Notes under the pieces: generated by a model
The model's database searches: none
The model's input: the letters and a program-made list of their open reading frames with translations, nothing else
Told to the model about the DNA's origin: nothing
DNA from: Haliea sp.
GTDB taxonomy: Bacteria > Pseudomonadota > Gammaproteobacteria > Pseudomonadales > Halieaceae
DNA: 64,000 nt
Direction: 5' to 3'
Assembly: GCA_016704305.1 (NCBI GenBank)
Contig: JADJAL010000011.1
Location: forward strand, 62,001-126,000
Shown here: positions 36,092-45,327 of the stretch, piece by piece
How the letters are laid out: every line of letters starts with the position of its first letter
Position numbering within the stretch: the stretch's first letter is position 1
Position numbers and translations under genes: made by a program

Positions 36092-38415
36092 ATGAAAGTA
36101 AAAACAGATTTTAAATATGTAGGCACCCGCCCCATTCGACCCGACGGGCTCGACAAGGTCACTGGCCGCGCGATGTACGGCGCGGACCTCAACCTGCAGG
36201 GCATGGTGTACGGCCACATCGTGCGCAGTCCGCACGCGCACGCGGTTATCAAGTCGATCGATTTCTCGGAGGCAATGAAACTGCCTGGCGTGCTGGCCAC
36301 GATGAGCGCCGCCGACCTGCCGGAGCCGGGCGACAAGAAAATCCCCGGCGGCGAGGTCGATTTCGAGCTCAAGGCGTTTTCGCCGATTGTGATGGCGCGC
36401 GGCAAGGTGTTCTTCCACGCCCAGTCGGTCGCGGCGGTGGCTGCCACGACGGCGAGTATCGCGGCTGCGGCGGCGAAACTGGTGAAAGTCGAATACGACG
36501 TGCTGCCGCATGTGCTGGATATACACGAGGCTGCGAGGGACGATGCTCCGCTGTTGCACGAAGATGTCTTTACCCAGGGTGTCGATCCTGTCCCGACGAG
36601 GCCATCGAATGTATCGGCCGAGATCGAACTGAAGATGGGCGATCTGGACGCAGGCTTCGCGGCGGCTGACCTGGTGATAGAGCGCACCTACAGTGTGCCG
36701 ATGTGCCACCAGGGCTACATCGAACCACACGCCTGCGTCGCGCAGTTTGACGAGAATGGCAAGGTCGAAATCTGGTGCTGCACCCAGGGCGCCTTCATGG
36801 TGCGCACACTGACAGCGGCCGTGACCGGCATTGAACTGGGCAAGATCAAGGTGACACCGTCGGAGATCGGCGGCGGCTTCGGTGGCAAGACTACGATCTA
36901 CATCGAACCGGTGGCGGCGATCCTGGCGCAAAAATGTGGCCGCCCGGTGAAAATCGTGATGAGCCGCGAGGATGTGTTCCGCGCGTCAGGGCCCGTCTCC
37001 TCCTCGGAGACGCGCGTAAAAATCGGCGTGACGAAGGACGGCAAGATTACCGCGATGGACACCGACATCATCATGGATTCCGGCGCGTTCTCCAGCAGTC
37101 CGCTGTTTCCCGCCGTGATGTTCGGCACCGCGTGCTACCGCTGCGACAATATCCGCAGCAGTGGGCGCGAGGTACTCACCAACAAACCGAAAGTCTATGC
37201 CTATCGCGCCCCCGGCGCGCCACAGCCGATACTCGCGGTGGAATGCGTGATCAACGAAATCGCGCAGCAGTTGCAGATGGACCCCATCGAATTTCGCCAG
37301 CTGAATGCGGTGAACGAAGGCGACCTGCCACTGTTCGGCGTACCCTTCCAGGCGATCGGCCTGCAGGAGATTTTGCGGGAAGCGAAGAAGCACCCCAACT
37401 ATCAGGTTGCGCTGGGTGAAAACCAGGGCCGTGGCGTCGCCTGCGCGTTCTGGATCAACGCCGGCATGCAGTCCAGCGCCACGATCAATGTCTCGGAAGA
37501 CGGCCGCGTCAACGTGCTCACCGGCAACCCTGACATCGGCGGCTCGCGCGCATCCATGGCACTGTTGACCGCTGAAGTACTGGGTATACCCGTGGATACG
37601 ATTCGACCGGCCGTCGTCGATACGGATTCGATCGCCTACAGCGATTTGACCGGCGGCAGTCGCACCACCCTGGCCACCGGCGGCGCGGTCATCAAGGCGG
37701 CGGAGGCGCTGGTCGCGGAACTGCGCAAACGCGCCGCCGCGCTGTGGGGAATAAACGTCGAGGAGGTTGACTGGATCGACGGCAGCGCAGTTGCAAGGTC
37801 GGGCACGGGACTGGAGACGCTGAACGAAGCGCGGGCCAACGATGGGCATGCACCGGCCACGGCGGCAAAATCGCTGACGCTGGCACAGTTGGCGGCGCAG
37901 GCAGGCGTCACCGGCGGACCCTTGTGCGCCGTGGCATCACACAATGCGCACAACGCCGCGCCCTCGTTCGCGCTGAATATGTGCGATGTTGAAGTGGACA
38001 AGGAGACCGGCAAGGTCGAGATCCTGCGCTACACCTGCATACAGGACGCAGGAAAGCCGTGCATCCGGCCTACGTGGAAGGCCAGATGCAAGGCGGTGCT
38101 GTGCAGGGTATCGGCTGGGCGCTGAATGAGGAGTACATCTTCAACGCCAAAGGCGAGCTGGAGAACGCTGGCTTCCTCGACTACCGCATCCCTGTCGCGT
38201 CCGATCTGCCAATGATCGACACGGTGATTGTCGAGGTACCCAACCCGCTGCATCCCTACGGGATACGCGGCGTGGGTGAAGTGCCGATTTGCCCGCCCAT
38301 GCCAGCGGTGGTGACCGCCGTCAACCAGGCTGCAGGTGTGCGCGTGTGCGACCTGCCGCTGTCACCGCCGAAAATACTGGCGGCCATCGACGCGGCACAT
38401 GCTGAGGCGCGGTAA
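36092..38415 (+). CDS. Molybdenum hydroxylase molybdopterin (large) subunit, 3' frameshift
   Basis: A CoxL/XdhA-like catalytic subunit of about 774 residues after correction. Recognisable blocks are GRAMYGADL, IGGGFGGKT near residue 262, VYAYRAPGAPQPI near 367, and the active-site Glu in YGIRGVGEVPICPP near the C-terminus. The CO-dehydrogenase loop AYxCSFR is absent (AYRAPGAP is found instead), so it is not a form I CO dehydrogenase. The frame breaks near 38054, where one missing G turns KAVHPAYVEGQMQGGAVQGI into another frame; the tail continues to 38415. Hydroxylation of an N-heterocycle, aldehyde or aromatic CoA ester is possible; substrate unknown. Confidence 0.9.
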
Positions 38416-38450
38416 TATCCGTTGGCGCCGCCCAGTGGAGGAGTGAATAC

Positions 38451-38696
38451 TTGGCTAAAGTAATCTTCACATCGGACCTGCAGCGCTTCACCGGCGGTGC
38501 ACGGGAAGTCGAGGTTGCCGCCGGCAGCTACCAGCAACTGGTCGCGGAATTGCAGCAGCGCTTCCCGGCACTGACGGATACGATCATCGGCAGGTATGGC
38601 CTGGCGATTGATGGCGCGATCATCCAGACGCCGCTGCTGGAACGCTTCGGAAATGACAGCGAGCTGGTTTTCGTCACGCGGATTGCCGGTGGTTAG
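38451..38696 (+). CDS. MoaD/ThiS-family beta-grasp protein
   Basis: An 81-residue ubiquitin-like protein with the C-terminal Gly-Gly (TRIAGG) used for adenylation or thiocarboxylate formation, and the beta-grasp core FTGGAREVEVAAGSYQQLVAELQ. The start is TTG 38451 behind a strong GGAGGAG site. It directly follows the Mo-hydroxylase large subunit. MoaD supplies sulphur for molybdopterin, which fits, although dedicated MoaD copies inside hydroxylase operons are less usual. Confidence 0.85.
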   Translation: MAKVIFTSDLQRFTGGAREVEVAAGSYQQLVAELQQRFPALTDTIIGRYGLAIDGAIIQTPLLERFGNDSELVFVTRIAGG

Positions 38697-38764
38697 GTCC
38701 GGCTCGCGCAGCAGCACACGCTCCCCGAGCCAACATAGCGGAACATTGCACAGGAGGAAAACAC

Positions 38765-39004
38765 ATGATGGGAATGGGCGACGGCTCGTGTCCGTACAAG
38801 TTCAACTTTGATCCGACGACGTTCAAGGTGGGCGACACCGTAAGCTACCGCGTGCCTTCACTGGGAGACTTTCCCTTCGCGGCCGAGATCAAGGCGGTGC
38901 ACGAGGATTACATCGAGATAAGCGACTACGGTGAACCCGAGAAATGCGTGCGTGCGACGAGGGAGAGCCACCCCGTCGTCGCCGATGCCGATGCACTGGG
39001 CTAA
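38765..39004 (+). CDS. Small unknown protein at the end of the Mo-hydroxylase operon
   Basis: A 79-residue protein, ATG 38765 after AGGAGGAAAA. It reads GSCPYKFNFDPTTFKVGDTVSYRVP, then FPFAAEIKAVHEDYIEISDYG, with Cys near residues 9 and 60. The FKVGDTVSYRV...AEIKAVHEDYIEI pattern suggests a small SH3-like beta barrel. Family not recognised. The strong ribosome site and its place 68 bp behind the MoaD-like gene support a real gene working with the hydroxylase. Confidence 0.65.
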   Translation: MMGMGDGSCPYKFNFDPTTFKVGDTVSYRVPSLGDFPFAAEIKAVHEDYIEISDYGEPEKCVRATRESHPVVADADALG

Positions 39005-39029
39005 CCTCGCCTACACTGTTTGCCCGCAT

Positions 39030-39057
39030 TCGCCCATCGGCCGCAGCCAATGGGCGA
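39030..39057. terminator. Hairpin between convergent operons
   Basis: TCGCCCAT at 39030-39037 pairs perfectly with ATGGGCGA at 39050-39057 around a 12-nt loop, in the 66-bp gap between the hydroxylase operon and the convergent amidohydrolase. No T run follows, so it may be a weak or bidirectional terminator. Confidence 0.4.
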
Positions 39058-39070
39058 TACACCCCCTGCT

Positions 39071-40414
39071 TCAGGTACCCGTTTTTTGCGTGGCGTGATG
39101 CGCGAACATTTTCATCAAATCGCCGGACGTAATGCGGCGCACGCCCTCGGCATCATCCAGTGGTTTGTCGCCACCAAATGATTGCGGCGTGGTATCCACG
39201 CCATCAGCGGCGGCTTTCGCGCGCAGCGCACCGACCGTCAAGTCCGCGCGCTTGTGCTGCGTAAACGGATCGAAATTGAAGAATTTCATCGCATTGCGGT
39301 GCGTCACCTTTTCAATCTGCTCTTCGGACAGGTGCGTCAACGTTTTCCACAGGTGCTCGGGCGCTTCCGGCCACAGCGTATCGGAGTGCGGGTAATCGCA
39401 TTCGTAGGCCACGAGATCCTGGTTCATCAGGTCAAGATTCCTCAGCCCGTATGCATCGTCAATAAAGCACACCATGAAATGCTTCTTGAAAATATCGCTG
39501 GGCTTCTTGCCCTGGAAGCCTGAGTGCGTCCAGGCTTTGTGCCGCGCGTGGCTGAAGTCGGCGCGCTCCATGAAATAGGGAATCCAGCCGAGGCCGCATT
39601 CGGACAGCGCGATCTTCATCGTCGGATAGCGCTCCAACGCGGAGAGATTCAGCCAGTCAGCCGCGCCAATCGCGCTCGACATCGGCATCGTGGTGATCCA
39701 GGCTTCGATGGGGGTTTCCATGGAGGCGTGCGGAACCGGGTTGCCGGCACCGATGTGCAGGCACATGGTCATGTCGTGATCGGTGATCGCTTTCCACAGC
39801 GGCTCCCAGTACGGGTTGTGCACGCTGGGCAAGCCCTGCGATGTTGGGTTTTCATTGAGCGACACCGCCGTGCAGCCTTTTTTGGCGATGCGCTTGATCT
39901 CCTCCACGGTGGCATCCATATCCCATGTGGGCAACAGGCCACAGGGAATGAAGCGACCCGGGTAGGCGCCACACCACTCATCGATATGCCAGTCGTTATA
40001 CGCACGCATGTGTATCAGTGACAGGGACTTGTCCGGCGCCTTGTGGAAGCGGCCTCCGTCGAATCCGACACAAGTGCCGAAATTGAGCGATGCGGCCACG
40101 CCGTTGGCATTCATGTCGTTGATGCGTTCGTGCACGTCGTACACGCCCTTGCGCATCTGCTCCAGCGAGGTCGGTTCCATGCCGTATTCTTCCAGCGGAC
40201 GACCCACGACCGCGTTGAGCCCGACCGACGGCATGAACATGCCCTGGTAGGACCAGTAGGCTTTGCCTTTCTCGTCCGTGCAGAATTTCGGCGCCGTCGC
40301 CAGGTCTTTCGCCGACAGATGCTTGTCAAACATATCCGGCGGTTCGGTGATGTGGTCATCCACGCTGATAAGCACCATGTCGTTCATACTCATACTTGTT
40401 TTGTTCATAGCCAT
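39071..40414 (-). CDS. Amidohydrolase_2 family TIM-barrel metal-dependent hydrolase
   Basis: A 447-residue protein beginning MAMNKTSMSMNDMVLISVDDHITEPPDMF. The DDHITEPP block is the N-terminal metal site of the ACMS-decarboxylase-like amidohydrolase_2 group. Further ligand regions are MCLHIGAGNP, IALSECGLGWIPYFMERAD and AYECDYPHSDTLWPE (the late Asp). ATG at 40412-40414 has a GAGGAGTGT site. A weak operator-like match, CTTCAATGTTG (40423-40433), lies just upstream. Last gene of the minus operon from the ferredoxin at 45182. Hydrolysis or decarboxylation of a ring-cleavage product is plausible. Confidence 0.85.
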   Translation of the reverse strand: MAMNKTSMSMNDMVLISVDDHITEPPDMFDKHLSAKDLATAPKFCTDEKGKAYWSYQGMFMPSVGLNAVVGRPLEEYGMEPTSLEQMRKGVYDVHERINDMNANGVAASLNFGTCVGFDGGRFHKAPDKSLSLIHMRAYNDWHIDEWCGAYPGRFIPCGLLPTWDMDATVEEIKRIAKKGCTAVSLNENPTSQGLPSVHNPYWEPLWKAITDHDMTMCLHIGAGNPVPHASMETPIEAWITTMPMSSAIGAADWLNLSALERYPTMKIALSECGLGWIPYFMERADFSHARHKAWTHSGFQGKKPSDIFKKHFMVCFIDDAYGLRNLDLMNQDLVAYECDYPHSDTLWPEAPEHLWKTLTHLSEEQIEKVTHRNAMKFFNFDPFTQHKRADLTVGALRAKAAADGVDTTPQSFGGDKPLDDAEGVRRITSGDLMKMFAHHATQKTGT

Positions 40415-40442
40415 ACACTCCTCTTCAATGTTGTCTGCGACT

Positions 40443-41165
40443 TCACACGGTTTCCTGATGGGAGTCCAACGGCTGCGCCGTGCCGACGCTGAAATCCCGT
40501 GTCTTCCCGACTCGTTTGGCCACCACCGCCCGTTCCGGCTGGAACGTGTAACACGTCGGCGGCATGCGGCTGGCATCCGATTGCTGTTCCATTGGAATGA
40601 TGCGCCCGTGCGCGATAAGGCTCACCCACTGCAATATGCGGGCAGCTTCCTGCTGCGTGGGTTCAAGCGCATCTATCCAGGCTCGCAGGTCATGCAACTT
40701 TTTTCCGGCGGGCCCGGCGGGTGCAACTATCCTGTAATCCCGGTCATACCATTCCAGCACACATTCGTCATTCCGCCAGATCCGCGCGTGGTGCCTGCCA
40801 TCGACTGGATCGGACACATACGCGTCATAAACCAGTACCGCGCGGTCCATTGCATGCGCCGCACCCAACAACGCAAGATCGTACAGGTGTGTGCAATTAC
40901 TGGCTTTCTCACGCCGCGTGGGAAAAGCCGCCAGTTCCATTCCGGTAAAGGTCTGTTCACACTTGTCGACAGCACCCGGGCAGGTTGTCCACGGCGCGCG
41001 CAACAACTGTGCCTTCACCGCATGCGCGGTGCTTCCATCGTGCTTAATCGTCACACGCATGTGGTGGTAATCGTCTTCCACCTCGCTGCACACACTGCCT
41101 GGCATCGGCGTAATCCTGATGCGCCGCCTGAAGCCGGGAGGCTGTTGCGCAGCATGCATGTGCAA
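40443..41165 (-). CDS. DUF2889 family protein
   Basis: A 240-residue protein matching DUF2889: an RRIRITPMPG start, VEDDYHHMRVTIKHDGSTAHAVKAQLLRAPWTTCPGA, then KASNCTHLYDLALLGAAHA and YDAYVSDP. Conserved Cys and His in the PWTTCPGA and NCTHLxDL blocks may bind metal or act in catalysis. The function of the family is not known to me; members occur with steroid or terpenoid catabolic genes. It lies 4 bp after the thiolase stop in the same operon. Confidence 0.85.
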   Translation of the reverse strand: MHMHAAQQPPGFRRRIRITPMPGSVCSEVEDDYHHMRVTIKHDGSTAHAVKAQLLRAPWTTCPGAVDKCEQTFTGMELAAFPTRREKASNCTHLYDLALLGAAHAMDRAVLVYDAYVSDPVDGRHHARIWRNDECVLEWYDRDYRIVAPAGPAGKKLHDLRAWIDALEPTQQEAARILQWVSLIAHGRIIPMEQQSDASRMPPTCYTFQPERAVVAKRVGKTRDFSVGTAQPLDSHQETV

Positions 41166-41169
41166 TACC

Positions 41170-42333
41170 TCAGTCGCGCGCCAACAGCAGCGCAGTGGCC
41201 AGCGGGCCGCCGCCGGACGTGCTCACCGCAACACGCGGGTCGCCGGCGATCTGCCGCGCACCACCCTTGCCGCGCAATTGCACCACCGCTTCATGGGCGA
41301 AGCCAAAGCCGTGCAGGCGACCGGCACCAAGCTGGCCACCAAACGTGTTGAGCGGTAATTCACCGTCCAGCGCGATGCGTTCGCCGCCCTCGATAAAACG
41401 TCCACCCTCGCCCAGTTCACAAAATCCCAGCGCTTCCAGCCAGGTGATCACCTGGAAGCTGAAGCCGTCATACAGCTGCACGGTATCCACGTCGGACGGT
41501 GTGTAATCGGTGTGTTTCCACAGGTCGGCGCCCGTCGGATAACAGGCCATCCACTCGGCCTGGTCCCAACTGTGCCGCTCCACGCTACCGGCCATCGCTG
41601 CGATGCGAATGGGCGTGCACGAGACTTCATCCACCGCGTCGCCCGCCGATACGATCAGCACTGTAGAGGCATCGGTGTAACGGTCGCAGTCGTACAGGCA
41701 CAGCGGCGTGGAAATCATGCGCGCGGACATGTACTCATCCAGCGTCAGCGGTTCGCGCACCAGCGCACGCGGATTGAGCATGGCATTGGCGCGATCGGTC
41801 AACGCTACCTGCGCTAATTGCTCGCGCGTCAGCCCGTATTTCTTGACATGGCGCATCGCGTACTGGGCAGTCCAGCAGGCGGCGGACAAGGCGTTAAACG
41901 GCGCCGTCCACTGCGAGAAACCGTCCACGCGATCACGGCGCTGCATCGGATACTCGTCGGGGCGGGCCAGTGCGGCCGCTTCGTACACAGTGCGATAGCA
42001 GATCACATGGCGCGCCTGGCCACAGCGTACTGCCAACGCTGCGGCAACCACCGCACCCAGCTGCGAAGCGTGATTTCCGCGCCGCCGGCGCCACCAGGTG
42101 GCGCGAATGCCGAGCGCGTCGATCAACTCGTCCGCCCCGACCGGTGAAAAACCCAGTAGCGCCGGAGAGCGACCGGGATACGTCGATACACCATCGATCT
42201 GCGCTATCGACAAACCCGCCTCGTCCAGCGCCTCGCGCACGGCGTCCACGGTCAGCAGCAGCGGGTGGCGCGTGAGGCGCATCCCGACCTCTGACTGGCC
42301 AATCCCGGTGATATAGGCGTCGCTGCGGCTCAT
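41170..42333 (-). CDS. Lipid-transfer-protein-type thiolase/aldolase
   Basis: A 387-residue SCPx/Ltp-type thiolase homologue. It begins DAYITGIGQSEVGMRLTRHPL and contains LYDGFSFQVITWLEALGF, LPLNTFGGQLGAGRLHGFGFAHEAVVQLRG and STSGGGPLATALL. It lacks the classic thiolase Cys region in the first half, as do Ltp2-type retro-aldolases. A DUF35 gene lies 12 bp upstream, the pairing known for steroid side-chain aldolases. An unusual WWRRRRGNHASQ run near residue 80 stands where relatives are Gly-rich and might hide two compensating indels. Predicted role: C-C cleavage of a beta-hydroxyacyl- or oxoacyl-CoA. Confidence 0.87.
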   Translation of the reverse strand: MSRSDAYITGIGQSEVGMRLTRHPLLLTVDAVREALDEAGLSIAQIDGVSTYPGRSPALLGFSPVGADELIDALGIRATWWRRRRGNHASQLGAVVAAALAVRCGQARHVICYRTVYEAAALARPDEYPMQRRDRVDGFSQWTAPFNALSAACWTAQYAMRHVKKYGLTREQLAQVALTDRANAMLNPRALVREPLTLDEYMSARMISTPLCLYDCDRYTDASTVLIVSAGDAVDEVSCTPIRIAAMAGSVERHSWDQAEWMACYPTGADLWKHTDYTPSDVDTVQLYDGFSFQVITWLEALGFCELGEGGRFIEGGERIALDGELPLNTFGGQLGAGRLHGFGFAHEAVVQLRGKGGARQIAGDPRVAVSTSGGGPLATALLLARD

Positions 42334-42345
42334 ATACGGTTCATA

Positions 42346-42741
42346 TCAGGCAATCTTTTCAAACAGCGGCAGGTACACGTCGTCCTGCTGCTCGAATGTC
42401 ACGCGCACGCGATCGCCTATATCCACAGCGTCCACGGCGCAACCCACGATATTGGTGGTGAGAATCACGCCCGGTGCGCCGTCGATGGCCACCCGCGCGA
42501 TCACGAAAGGCACTTCCATTGCCGGATGCCATTTCTGGTAATTGACGGTGAAGGTATCGATCACCCCGGTGCCCGCCACGGCCTCGGGCGCTACGTTCTC
42601 GGACAGGCAGTAGCGGCACACCGGGCGCGGCGGATGGATAAAACGCGCGCAATCCTTGCAGCGCAGCAGCCGCAGCTCGTTGTCCTTGCCACCTGTCCAG
42701 AACGCGCGATTATCTGCATCCAGCCGGGGTAACGTGCGCAT
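42346..42741 (-). CDS. DUF35 OB-fold/zinc-ribbon protein (aldolase partner)
   Basis: A 131-residue protein with a complete rubredoxin-like ribbon (CKDCARFIHPPRPVCRYC; CxxC-x10-CxxC) near residues 28-45 and an OB fold after it (GTGVIDTFTVNYQKWHP, VPFVIARVAIDG). In steroid degradation the DUF35 protein binds the Ltp2-like thiolase fold and completes the retro-aldolase active site. It sits directly before the thiolase gene and 5 bp after the P450 stop. Unlike the homologue at 350-811 all four cysteines are kept. Confidence 0.9.
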   Translation of the reverse strand: MRTLPRLDADNRAFWTGGKDNELRLLRCKDCARFIHPPRPVCRYCLSENVAPEAVAGTGVIDTFTVNYQKWHPAMEVPFVIARVAIDGAPGVILTTNIVGCAVDAVDIGDRVRVTFEQQDDVYLPLFEKIA

Positions 42742-42746
42742 CGCCG

Positions 42747-44003
42747 TTACTTATCCCAGACCAGGTGAAGTTCCTGCACGCCGATGATATGCCCGCCGCT
42801 GAATGTCGCGGGACGCTCAGGGTCCAGCCGGAATTGCGGCATGCGCGCCAACACTTCCTCGTACAGGATATTCAGCTCGACGCGCGCGAGGTGGGAGCCG
42901 AGACAGCGATGCGGACCTGCGTTAAACGCGATGTGCGGCTTGCCGCCGCGATTCAGCTCGACGCGATCAGCGTCGGGAAATTCCTTGGGATCGAGGTCGG
43001 CGCCCGGCAAAAACAGCATCGCCCGGTCGTCCTTCTTCATCTGCACACCCTCGAACACGACGTCCTTGTTCAGCCGTCGGGGTGGCACCGTAAACGTATA
43101 GCGGCGCAGCAGTTCTTCGGTGGCATCGGCAATCAGCGCGGGGTTCGCGCGCAACTCACTCTGCAGCTCCGGGTGCATGGCCATGTGGCGCACTCCGTGT
43201 CCCATGCCCTGCATCACGGTATCGAGCCCGGCGATGAACATCAGCACGCCGTAGTTTTCGATGTCCTGTTGCGTCGTGGGCTGGCCATCGATCTTCACCG
43301 TCCACAGCAGGCTGATCAGGTCGTCGCGCGGGTCATCGCGGCGCGCGATGATCGTATCGCGCATGGCCAGGGCGACATCCTGCATCCGCGCAATCGCGCT
43401 GCCCGCATCACCTGCTGTGGCACTGAGGTGGGCTTTCACCAGCGCGCTATACGTCTGGAACTTCTCCACCGGCAGTCCGAGCAGCTTGAGGAACACCTGC
43501 ACCGGCAGCGGCTGCGCCACCGTCGACATAAACTCGCATTTTCCCTGGTCGAGCACGGCATCAATCAGTTCACCGGCCAGCTTGCGAATGCTCTCCTTTA
43601 ACAGGTTGATCGCCTTGGGCGAAAAAACGCCCTGTACAGGCTGTCGATATTTGGCGTGCAGTGGTGGATCGAGATTGATCGGGTACGCGCGCGGTATCGG
43701 CGGCGTATCCGGCGGCAGCTGCGCCAGTATCGCCTCGATCTGCGCGTGCGGAATCACCTCGCTGGAAAAGGTTTCCGTGTCGCGCGCCGCTTCAAAATTC
43801 GCGGCATGGCTCACCAGCATCCAGTGTCCGCCATTGCGCGGCGTCCAGAATACCGGCGGCGCATTGTCGAGCAGATCCTGGACCCGTTTGTGCGGGTCGG
43901 CGAGATAGGCCGGATCAAAGAACATATCAAAATCGTAAAACACCGCATCGGTAATGTGATCCGGGGTGGGTACTGCCTTGCTCAGGCTCGCTGCTTCGCT
44001 CAT
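42747..44003 (-). CDS. Cytochrome P450 (P450cam-like bacterial class)
   Basis: A soluble 418-residue P450. The heme thiolate is Cys367 in FNAGPHRCLGSHLAR. The I-helix reads FIAGLDTVMQ, with the oxygen-activating Thr in the GLDTV form known from P450cam. The ExxR is in EELLRRYTF, followed by PPRRLNKDVVFEGVQMKK. I start at ATG 44001-44003. The small ferredoxin at 44973 and the SDR at 44081 are upstream in the same operon. Likely hydroxylates a terpenoid or steroid-type substrate; electrons could also come through the 28257/29500 reductase-ferredoxin pair. Confidence 0.93.
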   Translation of the reverse strand: MSEAASLSKAVPTPDHITDAVFYDFDMFFDPAYLADPHKRVQDLLDNAPPVFWTPRNGGHWMLVSHAANFEAARDTETFSSEVIPHAQIEAILAQLPPDTPPIPRAYPINLDPPLHAKYRQPVQGVFSPKAINLLKESIRKLAGELIDAVLDQGKCEFMSTVAQPLPVQVFLKLLGLPVEKFQTYSALVKAHLSATAGDAGSAIARMQDVALAMRDTIIARRDDPRDDLISLLWTVKIDGQPTTQQDIENYGVLMFIAGLDTVMQGMGHGVRHMAMHPELQSELRANPALIADATEELLRRYTFTVPPRRLNKDVVFEGVQMKKDDRAMLFLPGADLDPKEFPDADRVELNRGGKPHIAFNAGPHRCLGSHLARVELNILYEEVLARMPQFRLDPERPATFSGGHIIGVQELHLVWDK

Positions 44004-44080
44004 AGGTATTTCCAAACACGTATAACAGGAATAGGTCGGTCGCGGGTGTGTTGCCCTCGCCCGCTACCGGCGATCATTAA

Positions 44081-44892
44081 TCAGGCGGCGGGCATGAGCG
44101 CAGACAAGTCGAGCTGGCCGGTTGCCACGCCACCGAGGAATCCGCCATCCACCGGCAGCGCCACGCCATTGATGTAGCTGGATTTGTCGCTGTTGAGGAA
44201 GATCAGCGCAGCGGCCTGTTCCTCGGGTGTCGAACGACGATCAATCGGCTGGATGAATGTATTGAGCACTTTGGCTTCGGTGCGCGACTCAAAGTGATTC
44301 ATCATCGGCGTCTGCGTAGGGCCCGGCAGCGTGCAGTTCAGGCGAATACCGCGCTTGATGGTTTTTGACGACGCCAGCATGGTCCACAGGATCATCGCTT
44401 CCTTGGATAAGGAATACCCTTCGTGTACGGTTTCCATGTTCGCCTCGCACCACGCGATGGCGCTCTCGTAGCTGTCCTTTGCACTAACTCCATCAGCACC
44501 GGAATCTTCCTGCTCCAGCCCATGCCGGCGGTGGAGGAAATGCTGGCGATGGCCGCGCCCGCGGACATCAGTTGCATCACCTGTTCGGTAACGCGGCGCG
44601 TGCCGGCGTAATTGACTTTCATCACATCCAGCGCGGGCGCAGTCTGCGGCAGGCCCGCGCAGTTGAACAGCGCATCGACCTTGCCGCCAATCCCGGCTAC
44701 CGCCGCGTCTATTGCGGTCGGATCACGCAAATCCACCTGCGTAAAAGATGCGAGCTTGAGCGCTGTCTCCTTGTAATCCATGCCGTGCACCTCGGCGCCC
44801 AACGCCACCAACTGGCGCGCCGTCGCTTCACCCATGCCGGAGAAACAGCCGCTGACAATGACTCGTTTGTTTTTGTAACCCAGATAATCCAT
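44081..44892 (-). CDS. SDR resembling coniferyl-alcohol/3-alpha-hydroxysteroid dehydrogenase, frameshifted
   Basis: The N-half (MDYLGYKNKRVIVSGCFSGMGEATARQL) has the GxxxGxG cofactor motif, then ALFNCAGLPQT and IASISSTAGMGW. The frame breaks after VLMEL; the other frame continues SAKDSYESAIAWCEANMET into YSLSKEAMILWTM (catalytic YxxxK), GIRLNCTLPGPTQTPM and GVALPVDGGFLGG. One missing base near 44487 links the halves to about 270 residues. This subgroup oxidises secondary alcohols on rings or side chains. It lies between the ferredoxin and the P450. Confidence 0.85.
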
Positions 44893-44972
44893 CGCTCAGT
44901 CCATACCGTTAAAATTATTTAATGTTCGCGCTTAATCTTCGCGCCTAATGTTCAAAGTTCTGTCAGGTACGT

Positions 44973-45182
44973 TTATTTGGGATCACCGTCTTCATCAATG
45001 ATCTCGATAACACGCTCGGGACAAGCGCGTGCGCCGCGCCTGGCGAGCGCTTCCATGCCGGCAGGCACGTCGACTTCCTCGACCTCGATATAGCCATCGT
45101 CATCCAACGGAAAAAGCGCTTCCGAGACAGCCCAACAGCGCGCATTGCCGACGCAGGCCGCTTTGTTGATGCGGATTTTCAT
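44973..45182 (-). CDS. P450-type single-cluster ferredoxin ([3Fe-4S]-like)
   Basis: A 69-residue ferredoxin with Cys10 and Cys16 in AACVGNARCWAVS and Cys54 in RACPERVIEI. Three Cys and a C-x5-C spacing fit the [3Fe-4S] or three-Cys [4Fe-4S] ferredoxins that commonly accompany bacterial P450s. ATG 45182 begins the minus-strand operon that includes the P450. The opposite operon starts at 45328, so the 145 bp between hold both promoters. Confidence 0.9.
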   Translation of the reverse strand: MKIRINKAACVGNARCWAVSEALFPLDDDGYIEVEEVDVPAGMEALARRGARACPERVIEIIDEDGDPK

Positions 45183-45287
45183 AGCTAACCCCTACTGTCC
45201 GGCAACCCGGAAAATGTAGATACTTTCTGCCTGATTGATCGCTGCTGGATTCCCGCTGGCGTTTCCTGTGCAGCGTGCTGTATTATA

Positions 45288-45298
45288 CATCAATGGTG
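45288..45298. promoter_or_regulatory. Weak operator-like match in a divergent promoter region
   Basis: CATCAATGGTG matches CAACANTGTTG at 9 of 11 positions, between the divergent ferredoxin/P450 operon and the EthD-like operon. On its own this match is not significant; the location gives it some weight. Confidence 0.25.
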
Positions 45299-45327
45299 TT
45301 CAATAACAATATGGCGGCAGCTGCACT

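Noticed and set aside
36092..38415. Aerobic CO dehydrogenase (CoxL) identity
   Set aside because: The form I active-site loop AYxCSFR is absent; AYRAPGAP is found, so only a general molybdenum hydroxylase can be claimed.
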